Assembly (NCBI RefSeq): GCF_013373865.1
Contig: NC_050475.1
Span: forward strand, 2,929,001-2,993,000
Length of the DNA stretch: 64,000 nt
From: Monomorium pharaonis
Lineage: Eukaryota; Arthropoda; Insecta; Hymenoptera; Formicidae
Reading direction: 5' to 3'
Shown here in pieces: positions 51,569 through 62,218 of the stretch. Position numbers and translations under genes: made by a program. The number at the start of each line of letters is the position of its first letter. The stretch's first letter is position 1. The notes below the pieces were generated by a model. The model ran no database searches, was not told the DNA's origin, and was given only the letters and a program-made list of their open reading frames with translations.

Positions 51569-52644
51569 GTAAAAGTCTCCGGAATCCCGAAGAGTGCTTT
51601 CGCCCGAACCTTCAGCGGCGAAGCGCAAAACTTTTACCACCCCGTGCCTTCCTGCCCGTCGTGTATCCGTCGTCGGTATTTTCCCCTCCCCTCCTCACCC
51701 CTTCCGTCGTTAACCCTCCCCCTCTCCGTTCTTCCGGTCGTCCGTCGTTGCGGTCCTGCCACAAAGCGGCATTCAGATTCACTCGGTGAAATTAAAGCGC
51801 GCTATAGCCGAAACCTCTTCAGCCGGGAAATTAAAAGGAGACCTTCCCTCCTCTTCTCTCGCCATCCCGAAGAAAGATGATGACAACGATGATTCGATTC
51901 GCGATCGGTCGGTTTCGAAATAATCTACGACATTAATCGGGGTTATTTTTACATTTCCGGTGGAAGTTTCACGGGAGAATCGACGAGTTATCGCAATTAC
52001 GAGAGACTCGTAAGGAATTACTTTCGAATTTATTCAGCGTTGCGTGCATTTTTTATCGATGTCTCATTTTGAATATTCATTCGTAGATTATATTTGGATT
52101 ATTAAATATTCGATGATACGATTAATTGCAACTGCCGTTCATCGTTCGCTTGAAAATACGCATTTTGAAATCAACTACCGTGATGCATCAAATTAATAAC
52201 CAAAATATAGATACGCAACCCGCGATAAACGGTCTTGCACGAGCCAACAGTTTATTTACGCGAGCTGTAACCGAACCTCATATGTCCCGAAATGAATGGC
52301 ATCTGTTTAATTAAAAGTCCGCGCGCGGGGCACACAATTGGCCTGTTATTATGATCTACTTCCTGGGATACATTAAACTAACAATTTTGAAATCCCGCAC
52401 AACAGTTTATGTGTTCGTATTGTAAACTATTACTAAAATTTGGGGATTACTGCAACAGTTTCTGACAAATAGTCTGCACGATAAACTCTAGTGCGAAACA
52501 CGAAATTAAATTGTTTTTATGCATTCCTGTTTGCAAAAGTACGCGGCAACTTTTACGTACGATAAGTTTGAAATACATTCGGAATTAAAAGGCTCTACTA
52601 GGATAAACATTTACACATACATCTAATTGCACTCTAAAAAAATT

Positions 52645-52671
52645 TGTGTTAAATTTGTTAAATTTAACACA
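52645..52671. repeat. Perfect hairpin, 12-bp stem and 3-nt loop
   Basis: tgtgttaaattt is followed by gtt and then aaatttaacaca, its exact reverse complement. Further gtgttaa-type copies within the next 80 bases suggest an AT-rich inverted-repeat element covering about 52632-52752. Confidence 0.6.
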
Positions 52672-52889
52672 TTTTATATGTTTCAGTTTATACAATTTTT
52701 TGTGTTAAAACATAACATAAATAATATGTAAGAAATTAACACAAAAAATTGAATATTAAGATGTAGCTGAAGCTAGCAGCCAAACGCCGAGCGACCGAAT
52801 GTCATATAGGCATTTCCAGGGGGCACCATTTAATCAAACGTTAAAAATTATCTGATTATGAGATTTCTAACGAACTTTTTGAAAAATTT

Positions 52890-53125
52890 ACATACGGTTT
52901 AGTCATTATAATACATAATCGATCATTTGCGACAAAACTTGTAATTTACCAATTGTTATTAATTTTTTAAATTAATTTTTATGGTTTTCCGTGCCTCACG
53001 CCTAAACGCAAAATACGATTTCCTCCAAATTTGGCTGGAAATATCTTTTCGTAACGTATAATCGACCGATCGATCATTCGCGAGAGGACGTGCATTTTTC
53101 TAATTGTTATAAATATTTATTATAT
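52890..53125. repeat. Diverged direct repeat
   Basis: ataatcgatcatttgcga near 52914 is echoed by cgatcgatcattcgcgag near 53068, each followed 20 to 30 bases later by aattgttat. This may be an old duplication or two parts of one transposon relic. Confidence 0.35.
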
Positions 53126-56100
53126 TTATTATATTTATTTATTTATTTTTTTTATCTGTTTACTTCAACATATAAAATATATTACCAAACATTTATGTAT
53201 TTACATATAAATTGTGTCATTTTAACTCTTGAAAATATAGTTAACATTAATATTTAACATAATTCTAAGTAATATAACAACAAGACTGTTATAAGTTTAA
53301 CACAAATCATTTTAATTTAATCAAGAACATCGATTTATTTCATATTTATTTTCCGTTCAACTTTTATTGAGACCTGTATAGTTTAATTGTCAAGACAGCT
53401 ACAAAATTTAAAGGGAAAATAAAAAAAACAGGGATATCCGACGTACCTACTTTGGCAAGAATGCGAAAAGAATGGCACCCAATGAGATTCCCGCTGAACA
53501 ATAATCGACTGCGCGGCGGCGCCGAAAATTTCGTCGATAAAGTTCGCCAGAACTATTTGCTAATTCCTATCTCCCTCCTTCCTCACGCGCGGCAGACTAA
53601 TTCCCAAATGAGAAACGCGCACGCGGCGGCAACAGTTTACTCAACGCAAACTATTTCTCTGAAGTCGTCTAGCCCGGAAGCTGCGGCGGGAGCGCGTTTT
53701 GCTCGCCTCGAGGTTGCGATAAAACTTAACGAAGCGAGACGACTGTCCTCCTCGGGACAGACGACGGCGCCTCTGTTCGCGCGAAAAGCCGTCACGTCGT
53801 CGAAGCTCTCATCCCAAGATTTAGGAATACTGCAGCAACCATAGCGCGGCGCTGCCGGCTCGATATGACGGACCCTATTGGCCGATAATTCACGGAAATC
53901 CACTGCAATTTCGTAACCGGAAGCCGTTACGGACCGCGTCCGGGGAGCGTTTTAACAAAGAACGCGCCCGATATCCGCGTCCGCCGTGCGCAAAGGTGCC
54001 ATCGTAAGGCCAAGAAACCTCTCTTGCGCGATACAAGATGCGCCTCTCCGGTGTCGTATCGTCTCCTGTACGCGCGTAACACGTTGTTACGTTAAAGCAC
54101 AATTCGCGCTCGCTGTCGTTTAAAGGAATATACATTCCGCGCCGGACCGCTCGTCGAGTACGGTGACATTTAAATTTCACGCGATGCATTGTCCACGCTA
54201 TCGCATCCACCGTCCACGATCGGCAGGGGTCGTATCGCTTCCGAAGGAGCTTTCGATAAATGACGCTCGCGAGATTGGAAGTTATTGTCAAGTGCCGGCA
54301 CGTATACGAGAAAGTTACGTTAGTTTTAAAACGGATTCGTTGTAAACACCTCGCGCGGCACGTCACGGTATCGCGTATCCCCGCTCGACTTAATAAATTC
54401 TGTTATGAAGTGTATCCAGCATCCGCGGCAGCTCTAACGTTATTGTCAAGCGAGGCGCGAACATCACTCGCAGCTCGAAAGTTTTCTTGCTGTCCTCGAA
54501 GCTTTGAAATAAAATTACAAGTCAACGCGGAGATAAAGACTCCCATTTTAATTAAGTAGAAATAAAAAGTAAACATTAACTTTTATCATGTCGCGCCTGC
54601 AACGAACACGAGAGGAAAAAAACATTCTCTTTATATAAGCAGGAACGTAAAATTTTTAAGGAATTTAATAATCTCGAACAGAGACACAACTTATTCACAT
54701 AAAGAAATTTTATGTAATTTAATCGAGAAAAATGTATTCACTCTTATTCAATAACAATTTTCACGAGGGAAGAAAAAAGCTGTTACGTATAGACTAATTT
54801 TAATTTTAAAATAAATAAAATATGGTATTTTACTAAAATTTAAAATTCTCAAATTCTTAAAAGAAAAGGAAGATTCTTTCTCTACATTCTTGCTTATAAG
54901 AAAATTATTGCAGATTTAAAACTACCTTTTTCTGTGTAGAGAATTTAATTCTTATTCTTATTATTCCTAAATTAGTTCGCATCTTGTCTCGACTTGTCCT
55001 CAAAGTTCATTATCGTTTATCTAGCTTATCATTATCATTTACTATATATTACTCACAAAAACGTATGCGCACGATGTGCGAATGTGCGCGAGCGTCCGCA
55101 ATACATTGAGGATTTGTGGGTTCGCTAAGCCCAAGTGACTGTGGAGATCAGTCATCCCTGAGCGAGAAGGTAAAAACTGCGGAAACGTTGCAGCGGGCAC
55201 GAGCTCTTGCATATTCTATGCGAAAGTCGTCCTCTCACGACAACAGAAGTATACGGCCAAGTACTCTGTCTGTTTACTCCAAGTTCCAGACTGTTCCCGC
55301 TCGCGCAATAGGCGATACGGCTTCATCCGGTCGGTCCCTTATTTTTATTTGAGAACCGAGATTTCGTAGCTTTCAACGAAGTCACTTTTCTCTTCGCGCA
55401 GTGGAAACAATGTTAAAACATAAATAATGGGTAATATTATTCCGAGTGCCAAGTAAGTGCCGTAAGAAAGAACTTACGTAGATTTACAAACTTAAAGTAA
55501 CGAAGTTGAGGGGTTTATGTACGCTATATAAATAATGTGTAGCACGCTATATTATTCTGCTGCAAAAGACACTTTTTTTTCGCGTTTTTTTTTATGCTAG
55601 CCAAAAATAGCAAGTTTCTAGTATTTCCCCATTATAATGTCGAATAACATAAAAATTTCATTTCTCAGAGATATAAGCAAAGTGTTGCACAAAAATTTGT
55701 TATAAATTTATAACAATTTTAAAAATTATAAAATATAAAAATAATAAATAATAAAGTACGGTCTAGTCCTGATATTCTAATTATTTCAGCCGTGTGCTGA
55801 AATTTATTTTTTTATTTAAAAAAAATTAAGGAACGGTAATTACTACTTGCTATTTGAATAATATTCTAATTTTTACGATGCCTAGTATCTTGTAATTATT
55901 GACACGATAATTACAATATTTTTTTTGCAGATGTTATTTTAAAATTTTATCATTGTTCCAGCCATGAAAGATAGGCAGTCTTTTTATGTAAAATTCGATT
56001 ATGAAGATCCATGAGTCGAAGAGAGAAAAGTGAGAGAGAAAGAGAGAGGAAAATCTCGCTCGGTTACCGACATTGAACGTCGGCTGACGTTCGGGAATCG

Positions 56101-56861
56101 ATCGTAAAATTTATCGGAGTTTATCGGGTAATAACCGGCGAAAGAGATGACGGGAAGTCCTCGCGGATCCGATGCCGCGTTGCGTCGATCGTTTATGCGA
56201 TCTCGTAAACTCCGTCACTTTATAACGCCTCTAGCGGGTTTTCGTTTTGCACGTGTAAAACGATCGGCCCGGCCAGTAACCGAAATTCAACCGAAAAACC
56301 AACAAAAATTTCGTGCGCCAAGTGAGCACTAAGCATCGCATTTTATTCGCTTTTGTTTAAAAAGATATGCTGACGCTTTCGAATTTTTACGTGAAAACCA
56401 TCATATTGATTTTCACTTTTTTTTTTAATCACCAAGAAGAGTTTCAAATTAATTCGGTGATTTTTTTTTTTTTGGAAACATATATGTACTTCGAATTACG
56501 TAAACAATGTTAATGTGTAAAATTGTCTGGGTCTTTTACATGTTATGTTTACGATTCTTTGATTCTGTTCCATGTCCTATATCCATAAAGTGTAAATACT
56601 TGTAATGCATACTTGTAAAACATGATTAGATGCGAGATCGAAGCTAAACTACTGTATAAAACCGATTGAAACCAAACTATTCTTGCAAAAATGTTTTGCA
56701 AAATTATGATAAGAATTAATAGTATACTATATACATCATGTGCGCATGGATGCTTCGTCTAGACATTGTTATTGCAGTTGTACATTTTAGAGTACAAAAT
56801 GCGAAAATATTTGTTAAACATTCTTCATTTTACATAATTATGTGCGCGCGGTAACTGTGAG

Positions 56862-56938
56862 TTAAATAGATCACTCCCAGGCCTCGACATTATTAACAAA
56901 TAATCTTTCTTCTAACGTCATTGATCTCAAGGATCGCC
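56862..56938. repeat. Diverged repeat unit, copy 1
   Basis: The unit contains gatcactccc, ctcgac, aacaaataatcttt, taacgtca and aaggatcg in that order. The same ordered blocks reappear at 57465-57537. Confidence 0.5.
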
Positions 56939-57464
56939 CTGGCAGTAACACATTTCGACAAACGCAGTTGTTAAAAGTTTTTCACCTTTTCATATACGTG
57001 CGAATACTTTGACCCAAGAAACAATCTTTATATCAAGGATCAAGTTATAGATCAAATTATATCAAGAGATCTAATTTTATCCATCGGCATGTAAAATTAA
57101 AATTAACGCGATGGTTGGATCATATTTTTTATTATTTGAGTAATATAATTGTACAAATACGTTGTGGCTGCGTATTATTATCTACGCTTTTTAACCGAAG
57201 GAAGGGGTAGACTGCGAAACGCGCGAGACAATGGGTAAAAGATCGCAAGCAGTGACAGTGAAAAGACTGACAGTCGAGCATTTATGTCGAGCGACAAAAT
57301 TCTAATTTCCGCGATTCGTCCTATTTTATAATTACATTATTAAACATACAACTCATTATTAGCACTGACATCTCGGGTGTTTAATTAAAAATCTTGGATT
57401 ATTCTATATTTGATTCTTTTGATAAAATTTGTTCTGCTTTGATATAAAGATTCTTCCCTGTCAG

Positions 57465-57537
57465 ATAAACGGATCGCTCCCGGATCTCGATTACTAAAAA
57501 TAATTTTTTTTAACGTCAGATATCTAAAGGATTGTTC
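57465..57537. repeat. Diverged repeat unit, copy 2
   Basis: The unit contains gatcgctccc, ctcgat, aaaaataattttt, taacgtca and aaggattg, aligned in order with 56862-56938 over about 75 bases. The copies lie 600 bp apart in direct orientation. Confidence 0.5.
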
Positions 57538-58146
57538 ACTTTTTTTACATAATTATTTCTTTAAAAATTTGTCATACATATTCTATGAAGGACAACGTTT
57601 TTTCAAGGCATTCTCGAGTACTGCTGTAAATATACAGCAATAACTTAATTAAAATACAAAGAAAATATTTGGCGAGGATTTAGCGAATTATTATTTAGCG
57701 GATTACGAATTAAATAATTCTTAATAATTCTTCTAATTATTAATAATATTTTGTGCGTGTTATTTCTTTAAGAATATCGAAATATCTGCTTCGATATATA
57801 ATTGATCGTTGTTACAAGTATTTAATGGTATAAACTAGTTCCGCTTATTGTGATATCTTAAATGTAAGGTTGCAACAAAGCTCTATGAAATAAAGAAAAC
57901 AATAAAGTTCACTTATCAAACAATATATAAAATGTAAAATAAATTACTTGGCGTTTACTTATTTCTACAATATCTATGGCCATGACTATAATATCTATGC
58001 ATTTTACACGTCAAATATTTTGATAAAAAAACTTGTTCAAGTATCCATATCCCTTTGGTTCACAGTGATAGCCTGATGTATGCTCGGCATTCCTTTTTTC
58101 TTTTATAAGCGAATTAAAATTTGCATAGATGTTCAGAAGAAATCTT

Positions 58147-58182
58147 CCCTCCCACGGGTACGACCTTGTCGTGGTGGGAGGG
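58147..58182. other. GC-rich stem-loop
   Basis: ccctcccac (58147-58155) pairs exactly with gtgggaggg (58174-58182). Inside it, acgac pairs with gtcgt around a ctt loop, leaving gggt and a single g as bulges. That gives 14 base pairs in 36 bases, mostly G-C. It stands out from the AT-rich surroundings. It could be a structured RNA element or part of a retroelement untranslated region; I cannot tell which. Confidence 0.55.
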
Positions 58183-58243
58183 CTCAGTACCCCGAGGGCT
58201 TGAATGCCTGTGGGGGAAGCTAACAGTACCCATTGCACTTATT

Positions 58244-58364
58244 AGGTTTGTTTTCTATTCCTGCACTGCTGCACTAATGCAATAAGTAAGAATGAGAAAA
58301 AATATATTTGTCTTATTCTAACTTATTGCACCAGTGCAGCAGTGCAGGAATAAAAAACAAATCT
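58244..58364. repeat. Long imperfect inverted repeat (54-bp arms, 13-bp loop)
   Basis: Arms 58244-58297 and 58311-58364 are complementary at about 47 of 54 positions. The core attcctgcactgctgcact is identical in both arms. It could be a small palindromic MITE or a hairpin RNA precursor. Flanking att on both sides may be a short target duplication, but that is weak. Confidence 0.65.
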
Positions 58365-58399
58365 ATTACGTCGTCGATCGTAAAATTGTGGTTCGTCGC

Positions 58400-58641
58400 G
58401 CCGCGTTAACGCGGTTCGGGAGTGCCGACCGATTGAACTGAAAACGAACCGTAGCCGGTTCGTCGTGTTTGCTTCGGGAGTGCCGTTCAAGTAAATGAAC
58501 TTTCAATTAGTCCTCGCGCGATTGTGACTTTAATAATCGCGAGTGTTTTTCGCGAGTGTCTCGTGACAAGAAAGGACAGCCTGTTCTGAGAGGAGGAGGA
58601 GGTCCAGAAAGGGCATCGGGCATCAGCGGAGCAACCTTGGG
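58400..58641 (+). other. Candidate 5' exon of an unknown plus-strand transcript
   Basis: A CpG-rich block with two copies of ttcgggagtgccg (near 58421 and 58473) ends at a donor-like cttggg/gtaaat. Two more exon-like segments with canonical borders follow within 500 bp. The 5' limit is unknown and the coordinate given is a guess. No long frame is present, so it would be untranslated leader or non-coding RNA. Confidence 0.3.
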
Positions 58642-58783
58642 GTAAATATTTTTTATTTGCACGGTTTTTATTATTTATTCATTTTAATATACAATATAAT
58701 ATTTAATATATAAATTATAATTTCAAAAATATTTATTATTTTAAGCACTGTTTTAATTTGAATCTTATATTTGTGTGTTACAG

Positions 58784-58834
58784 TATCATCGCAGCTTCGT
58801 GGCCGAATAACTCCGCTCGTTGCGCATCGGATCG
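58784..58834 (+). other. Candidate small internal exon, 51 bp
   Basis: It is bounded by acceptor tatatttgtgtgttacag, with a T-rich tract, and by a strong donor, gtgagt. It is richer in GC than both flanking segments, as expected of an exon in this genome. It contains no ATG. Confidence 0.35.
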
Positions 58835-58856
58835 GTGAGTGACAATTTTTATATTA

Positions 58857-58957
58857 TGGAACAACGAATCTACGAAATTTATGTTAAATATCTCTTTATG
58901 TATTATGTATTATAAATAGTGCAGATAAATGCAACAATTCATAGATTCGTTGTTCCA
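58857..58957. repeat. Inverted repeat with 23-bp arms
   Basis: tggaacaacgaatcta (58857-58872) is matched by its reverse complement in 58935-58957, and the pairing extends with mismatches to 23 bases. The loop is about 55 bases. It lies inside the second candidate intron of the possible plus-strand transcript. Confidence 0.55.
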
Positions 58958-58980
58958 AATGTTTTTTGTTTGCATTTTTT

Positions 58981-59014
58981 ATTAAAACGTGTATAAGTGT
59001 ATACACGTTTTAAT
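58981..59014. repeat. Perfect hairpin, 15-bp stem and 4-nt loop
   Basis: attaaaacgtgtata is followed by agtg and then its exact reverse complement. A further near-palindrome (acttgt/acaagt) follows directly at about 59019-59034. Confidence 0.65.
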
Positions 59015-59078
59015 AGTGTACTTGTTTTACAAGTGTACTTGTTTGATTTATTACTTAAGTTATCTGGCTGTCATGCAG

Positions 59079-59109
59079 CTAGAATGGATTTGGCTAGGAT
59101 CAGCGAAAG
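59079..59109 (+). other. Candidate exon with a possible start codon
   Basis: It is bounded by acceptor ctggctgtcatgcag and donor gtgagt. The ATG at 59084 has A at -3 and G at +4 and would encode MDLARISE before the splice, leaving two bases. I could not find a following exon that keeps this frame open; the frame at 59284 would hit a stop after four codons if joined at its nearest AG. The transcript may therefore be non-coding or continue beyond the window. Confidence 0.3.
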
Positions 59110-60420
59110 GTGAGTTTAATCTGGCCGGAAGAAAAAAAAAGAAATATTAAAAGTTGGGTGTTAAAAATTAACGTAGGTAGGTAGGGATACGGGTAGGTAG
59201 GAATAGGTAAACGAATAAATGGAAATACGGATAGGCAGGAAAATAAATCTAGGGTTGTAGGGCTCGAATAAATAATAAAAACCGTGCAAATGTGTTATTT
59301 ACCGCATCAGAGTGGCAAATTAGACGAAGGTGCCAATTCAGCCTTTAGAAAAAAATATAATCCTTTCCGACACTGTTGCTTTTATCAGAGGCAATGCACC
59401 TCTTCATCTCGTTTCTCTCCAGCACCGATAATAATTCGTCTCCGACGTTCTGTTTCCCATAAACATCAAATCACATTGTGTTAACAACGTGTCGTCATTC
59501 GCGAGCAGAAGGAAATTACACAAGCTATGGGGGGAGATGGGGGTAGATAAAATTTCGTTCCAGAACTATTGAATAATTCACAAGGTGGAGTAGACACGCG
59601 GCCATCTTTTGGAATCGCGGCTGAACGGCAGCAAATCTCCCGATAATCGTTCAATTGTTCAGAGAGGATTCGAGGCAACCTCCTCTCCTCCCCTCAATCC
59701 TCTCTTCGGCTGCCTCTTCAACCCATTCGAAGGTAGAGCCGCCTCACGAGGCAACGGGTAAGCCGAGCCGCATTGGATTTCAGCGACGACGGGGCTATTC
59801 GCGAGCGAGGATCGAGCAGGATACTTTGAACGGAGGAAAAACGGTACGGAGGGAATACTTTATTCGAAAAACTTGAGGGAAAAAAATTAAAGCGACTGAG
59901 AACATATCGTTAAGCGCAGCTGTCGGAGATTCTACTCCCTTTCGTCTTCCAAACTGCAAAGGGGATCTTATTGGAATATTAGGCTTCTTTCCTTTTAATT
60001 TGAGGCTCGAAACATTTGCTGTGCTCCAGTTTCCCTTGGGAAGTCAATGATTACTCGATGGTTTGGAACATAAACACGTCCGTTTGACGAACGAGGTCTG
60101 ACGCGGGCACACGCTTTTGCGAATATCTCTGCCCGGTAGGGAAGCGAACGAAATCCGATCTGGATCTCGAAACGACTGCGCGAAAACAACGCTATCGAGA
60201 CGCGATCGGTGCGGCAGATTAATCGAGTTAATCGCGGAGAATTTACATTTTACAAGGGATTGGCGTGCGTCCCCGCGGCCCAGATAGATTTTCCATATGT
60301 CGGCTGTCCGATGCGCGCGGATTCGACATGCGCAATCACGTCACCGTCGCCACGATGCGACTAATTAATGCGGCATCGAGTAATGCAATTCGCCGCGGTC
60401 AGATGAAAAATGTGTCCGCT

Positions 60421-60454
60421 GCCGACCGAACGACCGACCGACCGACCGACGGAC
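60421..60454. repeat. (GACC)n tetranucleotide repeat
   Basis: gaccgaccgaccgacc with slightly altered units on each side, matching the tract at 51302. Confidence 0.8.
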
Positions 60455-62175
60455 GACTGGTTAATTATTCCCCTCGCTACGTCGCTAGTTTAATCTTTTT
60501 GCCTCTACAACGTCCACAACTATGGACACAATTTTTTCCAATTTGTAATCTCCGTACGTAGGGAAACGACTCATGAAAAATTCAGACTTTTCGCGTATAC
60601 CGTATATTTTTTTCCGTTCGCGCATCTCGCAATAAAAATAGTTAAATCAAGCAATCCGAAAACCCGGACAATTGTACACATGTTGAGGATCTTACGAAAA
60701 AACATTTCCCTCCGCAATGAGAAAAATGCATATATGTATAATTATAATATGCAAAATACACATTTCTAGGGGAAATATAGTCATGAAAGCAAAAAGGTTT
60801 ATAATATTTATAGTGATATAAAAAAATTGAAAAAAATAGAAAATTGTACACAATTAACGTGTCGGCTTAAAAAAAGTACACGTAAAATTTGTAGAGATCT
60901 ACGTTTTGACTCATTTCCTAAAAGCTGCGGAAAATAAAATAAAAACTTTTTTTGCGCAGAATAATCTTGCGGCTTAATTTTAAATCAAATAATAAGAATT
61001 TTAATTTTTAAATGATAAGATATGTATAGCTTTTTATAGTAAATAGATTATCGGATGTGTAAATAACGTTCACTAAAGTTAAATATATATTTTTGGAAAT
61101 GTAATTTTATTCTGGATTATTAAAAAAACAAGCTCGAACGGAAAGAGATAATTAACGTAGGTAATTAATTATTCTTTATTCTGATAATTTTACGCCATCG
61201 TCACAAATAAATATAGATCTTCGTTTAGGTAGCGTTGTTTTAACTTTAATACACGTGCGTATGTAATGTAATTACTGCACTAATTAACTGTGTAGAATGA
61301 ATGAGTGTCGGGTGAATATTATTGGGTCGCAATAATTACTTTAATGGTCCCCTGGAAATTAATGATGCAGACGAATACATAATTGAACTCGCCGTCGGAA
61401 AAATGTCACAGACATTTCGGTAATTCGGTATAAAAAAATCATTACGATGTCTTGAATATAATACATTTATATTTTTGTTCTCTTCCATCTCTCTCAAACT
61501 GGCAAAGCGTTTGTGCAAATGTTTCGAGAAATTTACTCTTACAAAAATACTTATTAACTTATTAAGATGGGTTTTATACATAATATTAAAAATATATATA
61601 CGCTTCCGCGGGAACGGATATAGCAGCAAATAATTTGTTCCCCAGTAATGAAGATAAATTTCATTTACGACAATATCGTGAACAGGATGCATTAATGCAC
61701 AAAATTATCACATAGTGGCAACGCAATGGAATTTCTGATGATATCGGTTAACGTTCACGCGAAAATTAGGTAGACATTACCTTCATCGGCAATAAATCCG
61801 TTATTACTTGCAGTTGATTACGAGCCAGACAGCGCTTAAGTAGCGCCAAGATATTTACAAAGAGAGAGAGAGTGTGTAACGGACTTGTAATATTTCTCTT
61901 TGGATCCGAAATAAATTCCCCCGGCGTTTTCGCTTATCAGCACTTAATTAAAGTTAGCACTCCGCGGGAGTGCGGGAGAGACTGCATTTCCAGGGGTCGA
62001 TAGACGACGAGGCGCGAGAAACTGGGACGTTTACATTACAATGTATCTTCCATTCGAAACACTGCAGCAACGTAGGTATTTTACGAAAGATTTAATTCGA
62101 AAATACCGTAAATTACTCGGCGCGTTGTTCATATCTTCCAGTGAATTTGTAGCCATTAGAAACAATTAGTTCCCA

Positions 62176-62218
62176 AGAGAAAGAGAGACAAAGAGAGAGA
62201 CAGAGAGAGAGTGAGAGA
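62176..62218. repeat. (GA)n microsatellite
   Basis: A GA tract with C and T interruptions. Confidence 0.8.

Larger units (their letters stand above)
32396..58140. other. Non-coding region upstream of the first recognised Cad87A exon
   Basis: This is either the first Cad87A intron, if the signal-peptide exon lies further right, or 5' flank. I could not find an exon ending in phase 1 that encodes a signal peptide. The region is a mosaic of AT-rich stretches (36100-36550, 37300-37950, 42290-42680, 46580-47000, 52600-53400, 55400-55950, 56300-58000) and CpG-rich stretches (34080-34300, 42700-43200, 48780-49260, 50640-50960, 51480-51740), with many GA/CT microsatellites. I recognise no protein gene. 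Confidence 0.6.

Noticed and set aside
59284..59484. Plus-strand frame tested as the continuation of the candidate ATG exon at 59079-59109
   Set aside because: Joining at the nearest AG puts it in the wrong phase and gives a stop after four codons.
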